64,000 nucleotides of DNA from contig JBGTQJ010000018.1 of assembly GCA_041941305.1 (NCBI GenBank), forward strand, positions 1-64,000. Direction: 5' to 3'. This DNA comes from JANSWP01 sp041941305 (GTDB lineage: Bacteria; Bacteroidota; Bacteroidia; Chitinophagales; Saprospiraceae). Below are positions 33,199-45,100 of this stretch, in pieces. A model generated the notes under the pieces. It was given only the letters and a program-made list of their open reading frames with translations, searched no databases and was not told the DNA's origin. The first letter of the stretch is position 1. Every line of letters starts with the position of its first letter. A program made the position numbers and the translations under genes.

Positions 33199-36100
33199 TC
33201 AATTGCACGAGCATGGGAAATAGCCAGAAATTCCTGAACAATCCTCTGCCACTGGCAAATTGTTTCCTAAATTATCCACAGTACCCGAAACACAATATTT
33301 CCCAATTTGTGCATTCCAAACATTCAAATTGTCAAGATTGCCATTCTCCAACCAGAGCGCTGTAATGGTTCCAATTAGGGTTCCGCTATTTTGAAAATGC
33401 CCATTGGTGAGGTGGATTTCTGAATTGGTGAAGGTCATTTGAGAACCAACCCCATTTGTGAAGTCACCATTGGTACTTTCAATACAAGTATTCACAAAAA
33501 CATCTATTCCAGAATTATTTTCATAATTATTGTACAAGGTCAAACAAGCATCTTCTAAATATCTGTTTCCTGCACTGTTGTCAAACACTTGTCCAACTGC
33601 CAGGGTGCCACCTTTCATTGTTAACTTTGATTGAGTTACCGTCATTTCCAATTGGAGACCAACATCCACAGTGGAATTGAGAAAAGTAACATCTCCGTCT
33701 TCAATTCTCAATTTTGCATTTTGAATAGCAAGTGTAGCATTCTCTAACCACAAATAGCCGTTTCCTTTTATGACCAGATCACTTTGGATTTGTATAGCGT
33801 GATTAATAATAACTCCTTTCCCATTGATGATAGCTGGAGGGATATTTCCACCCTCCCAGGTAGAGGAAGCTGTCCAGGCTCCTGACGCAATGGTCTTGTA
33901 ATCTGCACATGGACCACAATAATCACCATGACCCTCATGAATTTCCCAGAAATTATCCGCAACTTCTAATGTATATTCAGTCGAATTTGCGTTGTGACAG
34001 AGCGTTATCAGCCCATCTCCGTCAATATCATCGCAGGCATGGTTCTCGCAGGCCTCAGGATTTGGCATACAGGCATTATAATCATCCATATCAAATTGAC
34101 CGTGAGCTGGAGGATAATTGGCAAAATATCCATCTTCATCCTGGTCAAGTCCTGAACAATATTGATTGGCTGGGTTGGGATCACAGGCGTCTAAAGGATT
34201 GGAGTCCGACAATGGATTAAAGATGCCATCACCACCTGTTTCTGCATTGTCTGAAACCCCATCACTATCTGAATCAGAATTTGGATTAAAAATATCTATA
34301 TCATATTTGTCAATAACGCCATCATTATCATTGTCCAAATCAATGTTATTTGGGAAGCCATCACCATCAAAATCACAGGCATTAAAAGTAGCAACCGGAT
34401 CGCAAAGATTTAGTGGATCAGTTTCACCTGCATCAAGCATTCCATTTTGGTTACTGTCCTCTATACCGTCATTGATACCATCTTCATCTGAATCTGCCTT
34501 GAGAGGGTCGGTCTCTCCAACATCGACGAATCCGTTTCTGTTTGAATCTTCCACATCGTCGTTGATTAAATCATTATCCGTATCCTTGTTTAGAGGATTG
34601 GTATCTGTTCCAACATTAAAAACGCCATCCCCTCCAGTTTCATGAATGTCACTTAGATTATCACCATCTGTGTCACTATGGACGTTGAAAGGATCAACAT
34701 CAATGTTATCATTAACGCCATCATTGTCATCATCCGGATCATTTTCATTGATCAATCCGTCACCATCGAAATCGCATTGTGGAGCTGTGACTCCTGCCAG
34801 GCAAGGATGATTTGTAGTACCGAGATCGTGCTCTGGAAGGTCTTCTATCACTACAAAATTTGTGTAATTGTTTACATTTTCAGGTGTAGCCAAAGTTACA
34901 TTGAATAACATTTTACTTCGGTCATTGTCCGGACCCTGAAAAATAACTCTTCCATCTAAATCCAAATCTTCATTCAAATAGCCAATACTAAGGAAATTCG
35001 CGAGGAAATCGATATTGGAGGAATCCAGCATGACTGCAAAGAATAGGGTAAAAATATCATTTTGCGGTCCCTGGTAGGTGGCATTCTTGTCAGCGTTTAA
35101 ATCACCAGACCATAATATCCGTTCTCCATTTAAGTCTCCTGTGGGGAAATTCCCATATAAATTGGTAGCTGAGTTTGTAAAGTCTATATGAGTAGGAATA
35201 GGTGATAGAAAATGTGGCTCTTTGGTAATGAGCCCCAAATGATTTCTATGACGAACTGCTACGTAATAATTGCCACTGGGAAGAAATTCAAAGGTAATAT
35301 TGGATTGACCATCAATGTGCACAAGATCGCCATCTCTTTGGAGTATTCCACTGCGAGTAGCAATAATACTATCTGCTCGAAGTGGACTACGCAATTCGAC
35401 AACGACCCAATCAACAATTGCATCACTTCCGGTTATGTCAAAAATGCTTTGATCTACTTCTTCTCCTCCACCTCCATTGACGTGAGTGATATTGCCCATA
35501 TTGGAATAGGGTTCTATCATTGGCAAGAGACCCTGTTTTCTCAAATCATCTCTCATTAAACCACCACCGCCATTGCCTATCATTGCTCCCTGTAATTTTA
35601 CCTTAATGTCCAATGCGATTCCAATGCAGTTTTGGGTAGGGGCTGGATCACAAGGATCGCGAGGATCTTCTTCTCCGGTATCTACTATTCCATTGTGGTT
35701 ATCATCTTCCATTCCATCATTATAGCCGTCATGATCTGTGTCATTGTTTAGTGGATCTGTCTCTCCCATGTCAAAATCTCCATCTCGATTGGCATCTTCT
35801 ATTCCATCCAAAATAAAGTCATTATCAGAATCACTATCCAGGTATTTTCTTTCACCAGGATCTTGTATTCCGTTGCCGTTTTTATCTTCATTTTTATCCC
35901 AAATCAAATCGTTATCAGAATCAATATCATAGATATTCAAGATTCCGTCCCCATCATCGTCAATATCTGGTTCACCATTGTTTTCTCCCATAAATCCATC
36001 ACTTTCATTGCTCCCGAATGGACTACTGTTTGGATCAGCCGAATCTTCCGGCCGACCGTCGTCTGTGTTCCCATCTGCTTCAGAAATAACATGCCCTGAG

Positions 36101-39100
36101 TTGGAGAGCTCGTCATCAAATCCATTGGCATCTACATCCACCATAGCATCAATTCTTCCATCCAAATCCAAATCTTCAGCTCCATTCCCGCTTTCTGTAA
36201 TGTCTTTAATTCCATCCCCATCTGAATCAACATCCCTTTGATTGATATGATTATCCATATCTGTATCACATCCATTGTAGGCAGTTCCGTCTGCGTCATC
36301 ATCTTCAGGTCTGCCATCTATAGTTGTTCCGTCAGAATCAGTGGTAATGAGTGGGTTGCTTGAATAATTATCGTGGAAGCCGTCCCCATCAAGATCCAAA
36401 AATTCTCCTGCATCTATCTCTCCATCCCCATTTTCATCTACTCCTCCAGCTTCCAATAGATCCCCTATACCATCATTATCAGAATCCAAATCCCAGATGT
36501 CAGGAATATTGTCAAAATCATGATCCGGATTCATACTAGGGTTGCCATTTTGGTAACTCAGGTTATTAAAAATCAATAAGGGATCGTGTGCATCTTCGGC
36601 AATTAATTGACCATCATCGTCTGGATCATAAGTATCTACAAAACCATCTCCATCTCCATCTTCCATGCTCAATGGATCTCCTGTGGAGGGATAATCAATA
36701 ATACCGTTGCCATCTTCATCCACACCACCTGCCTCTATTAAGTCGGGGATGCCATCATTGTCAGAATCCAAATCCCAATAGTTGGGAATTCCATCCTGAT
36801 CCCGATCATTCTGTAGGGATAGTGGGTCAAAATTATTAGACCCAATCAAAGACGTATCCAGGTCATTTGCGTCAAAACCGGCACCAAAGCCGTCACCATC
36901 TTTGTCCCAGCCCTCAAAAAGGAAATTATCTATGGTGCCATTTCCATCTCGGTCAGGAAAACCAGCTTCAACGATATCTGGAATCCCGTCATTGTCAGAA
37001 TCCAGATCCAATTCATTTGTGATTCCATCACCGTCCGTATCAGCTGTAGTTTCAACAATATCTGGAATTCCGTCATTGTCATCATCATGATCGAATGGAT
37101 CAGGCGTAGGATCTTTGTCTCCATTATCCGGATCCGTAACCCAAATGATTTGTGAACCTTGTGTCCTGTTTCCACAATCATCCGTTAGGGTCCATATTCG
37201 TTCAATGTATCCGGAACATCCATTGAGGTTGCCCAAATTATCTGTATAAACTGCCATTAGATCAGCGGAACAGTTGTCACTTTCATCAGTTACAATTCCG
37301 GTAGAATCCGGTTCAGTGGATTGCCCACAAGTGACCACCACGGTGGGAGGTATCGTAAAGGTGGGGGGAGTGCTGTCTCGTAAGATGATTTTTTGGGTAA
37401 ATTGAGTACTATTTCCACATTCATCTACGGCTGACCAGGTTCTGGTAATAGTCGTATCTGAAACGCAATCAAAATTAATTGGACTCTCTGTATAAGTTAT
37501 AAAAACACTGTAGTCGCAATTATCTACAACCACGATATCTGTATACAGACCAGGTGGGTCGGGTAGGGCAGTACATTCAGCTTCTGTATCAAATGGAATG
37601 CTACCCTCTACCACGAGGTAAGCAAGGTTTTCAGAAGCATGGTTTTGGTCACCGACTTCCCATTCTTCAATTTGAACCTTGAAACTGGTTGCTGTTATTT
37701 CTTTAACTCGAATGGTGGCCGCATCTGCTTCGTTTTGACTAATTCCTCCAAAAATCACAACTGGGTTGTGATAGGTATGCGTTAAATTTATAGCCAGGAA
37801 ATTGTGATCAACAGACAGTTGACCTACCTCTCCAATGATCTCTCCCGATTCGGTTGTGATATTTCCAGCATTGCCAAAAGCCACATAGCCCATGTGTTCC
37901 AAACCGTGGGTCGTTTCAGCATCTAATGAGTTTTCCTCTTCAGACATAATATTTACACCTGAAGTTGACAAATTATTATAGCGCAAAGTCACTGGATCCA
38001 ATTCATTGCTGGTTTGTACCGCTGCAATGAAAGCAGGTGCAAAGCTGTAATTTTGACTAAAATTCAAAGTTGTAGAATTGCTGGTAATGGTCGCTTTTCC
38101 TACCTCAAAGGGTATTCCTTCATCATTAATCCCCTGTTCAAAAGCAATCCAGGATACCTTCTCTTCCAAATGCACATTATCTCCATTCTCTTCTTCCTGG
38201 ATCATTAGTTGAAATTGAGTAGTGGAAATATTTGCCATTCTGGTGACGACAGAGGCATTGTCATTTTTGGATACTACCTGGCTTATCACGACTGGAGGGC
38301 TGTTGAATTGAAAGGGAAATGAGATGTTTTTCCACCTGGTATTTACATGTTCAGAGACACCTGCTGCCATTTTTTTACCATTGGGTAGGGTATAAATCCG
38401 ATAAATATCAGGGGCGGTTTTATCCTCAACCGTGATTTTTTGTTGATTCACCAAACTATTGCCACAATAATCAACAGCAGTCCAGTTTCTGGTAAGTACA
38501 TAATTGATCAAAGAACAACTATCTGCTCCCTGGGTAGAAATTTCGTCTAAACCTAGGGTTACAGATTGACAATTTTCTACTGCCTGCACCAGGGGTAGCA
38601 GAGGAATAAATTCATCGCAATTGATGGTGACGTCAGCAGGAATATTTTCCAAGGATGGATCCTCCGTGTCAGTTAAATCAATTGTTACGGTCGCTTCATC
38701 ACAGCAATTAGTGCCATCATTGCATACCTGGTAGGTAAATTCATCATGGCCACAAAAAGTGCTATTGGGTGTATAAACAAATTCTCCTTCTGCAATCAAT
38801 TCAACTTCTCCATTGGCAGGTGGTGAAATAACGGTAAAATCAGGATTACTCAAATTATAATCATTTGCAGCAAAGTCATCAAAGTAAGAAAACCCGGGAC
38901 AGGCAGCAGAAAATAAATCATCAACTACAATAGGTGGGCTTGAAATGATTTTGGTGACAATATTTGAAAATTGCCAATTTAAACAAGGTGAACGCTTCGC
39001 TTTCCTGCGGTATTGAGTGGTCTCTGAAATACTGGCTGGCGTATAGGAATCTGTTGTAGCCCCAGGAATAACTAACCAATTGGTTCCATTGGTGCTTTTT

Positions 39101-42100
39101 TCCCATTGGTATTCTAACATTCCTGCAAATCCACCTGCAGGGGAGGCTCCAGAGTTGATTTCAGAAGGCATATTGGTTCCACAGAGTGCTTCGTCTCCCA
39201 AAATTGATCCTCCATAAGTCAGATTTGAAACAACGGTGACTTCGGCTGTCAGATTGGTGGTGCAAAGCCCTTCTGTCATCGTTAAAGTCACTGTTTTATT
39301 GCCATCAGAAACATAGGTGACGTTATGGGGTCCTGCACCAGTAGCAGAACCAGGAGCAGCACCATTGCCAAAATTCCAGGAGTAAGTTGGGGAACCTGAG
39401 ATGGGAATTGCAGTAAATAGAATGGTGGAATTCAAACAAACTTCATCTTCAGAAAGACTCAGGGTTGCGCCGGGGTCAGGAGGGTCAGAAATTGTAACTG
39501 GACCATAATCTTTTTCACAATCACCATTGGAATATCTAATGTGAAGATCATATGTTCCTTGTTGCAAATTACTGAAGGTCAAAACATTATTGTTGCCCCA
39601 GGTGGTTCCTCCATCAATACTAGCCTGAATAACGGAACCAGCCGGATAAATTGCCGCAATAACAATTGAACCATCTGTTGCCCCACAGGTAGAAGGATTA
39701 TTGAAATCCACATCCTCAATGATAATTTCGGGTTTGATGTCAAAATTTTTAAAATCACTGTGAATGCAACCTTCCTGGTTAGTAGTCAATTGTACCAATA
39801 CACTTGTTGAGATAGAATCTGGAGGTACATCAAACTGAACATAATGCGGACCTTTTCCACTTGCTATTGGAGGGTTGGCATAAGCTCCAAAGTCCCAGGA
39901 ATAAACCACATTTGATCCCTCATCAACGGCTTCAAATGCATAAGCAGTTGATTCACATAAAAAACCGTTTAAACCAACCGGGAAGGTTTCAAAATTGGCA
40001 ATTGGAGAATCGTAAACAATTTTACTAACTGTGTTGGAATTGACCCATGGAGCACAAGGTAATCTTCTTGCTTTTCTTCTATAATAAGTTGTACTGAAAA
40101 TAGTGTCAGGAGCAAAAATAGTGTCTGTAGCACCTGTAATTTCTGTCCAATTTTGATTATCTGAACTTTGTTCCCACTGGTAAACGATACTTCCCTCTAG
40201 TCCTCCGCTGGCTTGAGAAAGATTTGAAATAGGCGTCGAAACAAAGCTTGTACATTCGCTTTCATCTCCCGAAATGATGCCAGCATCAGTGAAATTTATA
40301 ACAACCGTTTTTGAAATGCTATTTGAATAAAGCCAGGAACCACATGGGTTTCTCCTGGCTGCTCTTCTATAAAGGGTAGTTTCGGTGATGGTCCCGGGGT
40401 CAAAAGATTCAGCTGAGGCCCCAATAATGTCTTCCCATTCAGTACCTCCATCAATGCTTTTTTGCCATTGGTAAATCAAGGATCCATGATTGCCACCGCT
40501 TGGCTCAATTGCATTCCCTATAACCGTAGGGTCATAATTGCCACAATTTTCCTCTGTACCACTTATTGAACCGGCATCCGTAAAATTTTGAACAACAATT
40601 TTTTTGACTTCGCTGGTAAAAACCCAATTGCTGCAAGGGTCTCTTTGCGCAGCTCTTCTATAATAAGTTGTCTGTGTAATGGAGGAAGGGTCGTAATTCT
40701 CTGAATTTGAATTGCTTATATCATTCCAATTGCTGCCGTCAAGGCTACTTTGCCACTTGTAAACCAGGGCGCCATCGCTTCCTCCACTTGGAAGTGCTCC
40801 TCCAATAATCAAGCTTGGGTCAAAACTATTACAAGCTTCTTCCTCCCCTATGATGGTTCCAGGGTCGGAATAATTGGTTACCACGGTTTTTATAACATGA
40901 TTTGAATAAAGCCAGTCTGGGCAATGTCCTCTTTTGATACCTCTCCTAAAATAAGTTGTTTGAGTGATGGTCAATGGATCGTAGCTACTGGAATTTGCAC
41001 CAATTATGTCGTTCCAATTTATGCCATTTATACTGTTTTGCCATTGATACTCAATGGTTCCAGTGCCACCAATAGGAGCTATAGTTTCGGTAATGTTTGA
41101 AGGGTTAAAACTTCCGCAACCTTCTTCTTCAGAACCTATTTGACCAGCATTGGTAAAATTGCCATTACCTTCTATTGGAATATTCTCAGCAATAAAACAA
41201 CCTTCTGAATCATATGCAGTTACACCGTAATTTCCTGCCATCAATCCAGTTCGATCTCCTGTATTATTTGCTAAATCCAATATTTGATTTGAAGTCAATG
41301 CCTTTTCAAAATAATACCTGAAATCATCCATTTTTCCAGAAAAGAAACTGCCACAAGTAGCCATTGAACAGCCCGAAAAAGAACTTCCAATACCACCATT
41401 ATTACCGTGATTTGCCATTGTCGTCTCTGCTGCAATCGCTGTGCTGTCCGGAATACCATCCAAATAAAGAGTCACAGCACCCCTGTCGAAACTTAATGCT
41501 ACATGATGCCATTGTCCATCCGATGGGAAGGTGTGGGTTCCGGGATTTACTTCAGTTGAAGGACCATCAAAGCGAACACCCGCTTCAAGGGTATTGTCGT
41601 TTAGCTGAATGGTCAAGCCATTGGTATAACCTCCTTCTTCAAACAACATCTGATATCCTGTTAGTTCATCTGGTTTTAACCAAAAAGCCACCGTGTTTTG
41701 TGAAAAAGCGGATTCCATGAAATTGCCATCTACACTGTAACGGACTGTACTAGAGCCATTTAAGAGCAACGAATAATTTCCCTCTATGGCATCAGTAGAA
41801 TAGGCCAAATTTCCACCAATTCCGTTATTGTGATGGTTATTTCCACTAATGTCATCTGTCGTATTTTCAAAAGTATAATGGGCAGATTCGACCATGTCAT
41901 CCCATTCAAAACGGAAAGGTGAGCTTCCGCTAGTCATGGTTATATCTATGGAACCATCTAAACTTCCACAATTTTCATCAGAAGAACTATAAGTAAGGCT
42001 TGGCTGACAATCCGGATCATCACAATCTGTAAAAGTATCACCGTCGTCATCCAAGCCATTTCCACAAATCTCTACGCAGATCATGACGGTTTTGGTGACA

Positions 42101-45100
42101 ACATTTGAACTAATCCAGGAAGTACAAGGATTTCTTCTTGCATTCCTTCGATAATACATTGTCTGAGTTATGGTACCTGGGTCAAAACTTATACCCGTCG
42201 CTCCTGAAATATTTGTAAAGGAAATGCCATCCGTACTGGATTGCCATTGCAATTCCATAAATCCATCATTTCCACCATTTGGATCTCCGGCATTGCTAAT
42301 GTTTGTTGGGTCAAAACTGTTACAACTCGATTCATCCCCGGAAATCATGCCCGCTGAAGTATAATTATTAATGACTTCCTTTAAGACACTCATTGTGTAA
42401 ATCCATGAAGAACAAGGATTTCGGCGGGCTCCCCTTCTGTAGAAAGTCGTTTGAGAAATGGTAGAAGGGTCATAAACTGCCGAGTTGGAATTGGAAATAT
42501 TAGACCAATTGCTATTGTCGAAACTCTGCTGCCACTGGTATTCTATTGTACCGTTATTGCCACCTTGAGGAGGGTTGACATTTATTATTTGGGTGGGATC
42601 GTAATTTCCACAATTGCTTTCCTCTCCTGAAATACTGCCGGCGTTGGTAACATTATCAACAATTGTTTTTACAATATTATTTGAATAAATGAATGGCGTA
42701 CAACCACCTCGGCGAACACCTCTTCTATAATAAGTTGTTTCAGAGATGGTGGGAGGATTATAATTTGTTGAAGTCGCTCCATATATGTCGGTCCAGTTAA
42801 TGCCATCTGTTGATGATTGCCATTTATATTCTGTATTTCCAAGACCACCAGCTGGGGCGCTGATTTGAATAATATCTCCAGGATTAAAATTGCCACAGGC
42901 TTCTTCATCACTGCCTATTGTACCAGCCGTTGTATAGTTGTCACAAGCAGTAGGGCAAGTAGAAGAAATGACCATACTTCCTATCATAAAAGCATCACCA
43001 GCGGGGTTGGAAGCATTGGATGGTGAACGGATCTCTACACTTATTGTATCTACATCTGGAGCCACATTACTCAAAGTGAGGGTAGCAATATTTAAAGATT
43101 GTCCCAAATTTACATCCCAGCTTGTGAAACTCTGACTGGTAGTCGAAGCACCCGCGGAGGCTGATATTGTTGCTATCTGGGTATTATTTGACAGACCAAT
43201 TATTGGAAGTGTAAGGATAATGTCCCGACTATTGTCTGCTGCTCCAAAAGGAACTTTGAAGATTCTTACATCTTCCTCACTTGTTCTGAAATCTTCGTCA
43301 ACATAATAATTAATGGCTGTGGCATCCATTTGAGTGCGAAAGACATATGCGATTATTGCAAAAGGATTACAACTACTTGTATTTGAAATGGTTATGGTAG
43401 AATAATTTCCTTCGAACAATGCTCGATAAGCTTTTGCCCCATTTGTTACCGGGACTCCCTGTGTAGATAAAAGTTGTCCCGCTACCGTTTGTGATTCTCC
43501 TCCTGCATGTAGGGTAATATTCCCTGAAGGGGTACAAACATTAGAATTGGCATCATCCTTAAAAATCACTTCCACCAATACTTTGTCCATATTTTCAGAA
43601 TTGGGAATATCAACCCAATGGATGCCCCCGAAAACCCCATTTCCATATACCTCAATGGTTTTGTCGTCTCCACAACCCAAAATCACCTCATCTGGAAAAG
43701 GTACCGGAGGCTTGGGAGCTGAAACCAAACAGGCACATGCTTCGACATCCGTCCCACTTGTAGAGAAAGCTTCAAAGTCTTCAATTTGAGTGGCTGTTTC
43801 CGAAGCTAAGTCTATGATATACAATGAGTTATTAATAGATCCAGTGCAAGTACTCGTCCCAGTCGTTCCAAACAATTGTCCGGTATTGTTAAAACCAAAT
43901 CCTTCAATGTCACAGGTATTTAGTGTAGCAACTATGGTTGTTGTGCCATCCAGGGTATCAATTGTGACCACTTTATCATAAACACTTTCGCCCGATACCG
44001 TCGAAATGCCATACAATTCATGAGTAATTGGATTAAAAGCTATGTCGTCCATGTCCTCCAGTGCACCTGTGATTTGAACGTAGTCTACTCCTGAGCCAAA
44101 AGCATCTTGAACGACCCTTCCAGTTGTTGGATTGATTTTTACCAATAGATCGTGTTGCCCACTTGATTCACGCCTATGGGTTCCAAAAAGTAGTCCGGTT
44201 TGATCGTTCATAGCCAGCCCGTCTATATCATCAATATCAATATTTCCATCATCTCCATCGGCATATCCAAATGTATGAGGAAAGGCAGTAAATGCACCTG
44301 TTGTAAAATCTACCGTACCCAAACGATCCGCATTTACAGCGTACATATAGCTGCCATCAAAATTTAATGTCATTGCCTCAATTTGACTGACACCCAGGGT
44401 GCCAATGTATTCCATTGTTGCTGAAGGACCTCCATCATAGATCCAGGAATAAAGCCGTCCATTGTTACTTTGAGCAATTGCATAACAGATTTCATTTGCA
44501 TTGACAGAACAGGTTGCAGGAGCTATTACTGCCGTATTCAACTGACAAGTCCCATAAGTCTCATCAGTAATTGTAATATTTCTACTTCCTGAACTTATCG
44601 CAAATGGACCAAAAGAGGTGGAAGCAGTTCCATAGGATAAATTAGTTGCGGTAATATCTCCACTCACAGCATAAGTGGAACCGTGCAGACTGCCAGTTGG
44701 ATTCAAGGTAAAAGTATAGGTATCATCAGAAGCATCATCTGGTGTTCCATTATCATTACAGATTGCTATCGCTCCCGCGCTGGAAATATCACAACCTTCT
44801 GGCGGCGTACAATAATCTATGACTATCATTGGGGCTTCATCTGATTCTCCATTATAGGATTCAGCGACCCGTGCACCATGCCCTTCTACGATGATGACCA
44901 TAGCATTGCCGCTTTCCCAATTTGGGCGCCCGACTATTTCTTGAATAATATTAGAGATATCAGGAGTTTGATAAACAGAATTTCTCGACCAGCTGGAAAT
45001 GCTATTCCAATTTACATATGCTGTAGTTTTTGTTCTGCTGGAAATATTGTAATCTGAATTAGAAAAAATTGCTGCATTGTCTGTGTCTTCACCAGCAATC

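Noticed and set aside
34000..37150. Several plus-strand frames opposite the giant gene
   Set aside because: They are shadows of the Asp/Gly/Asn-rich calcium-binding repeats, with Ser/Pro-rich translations and no features of their own.
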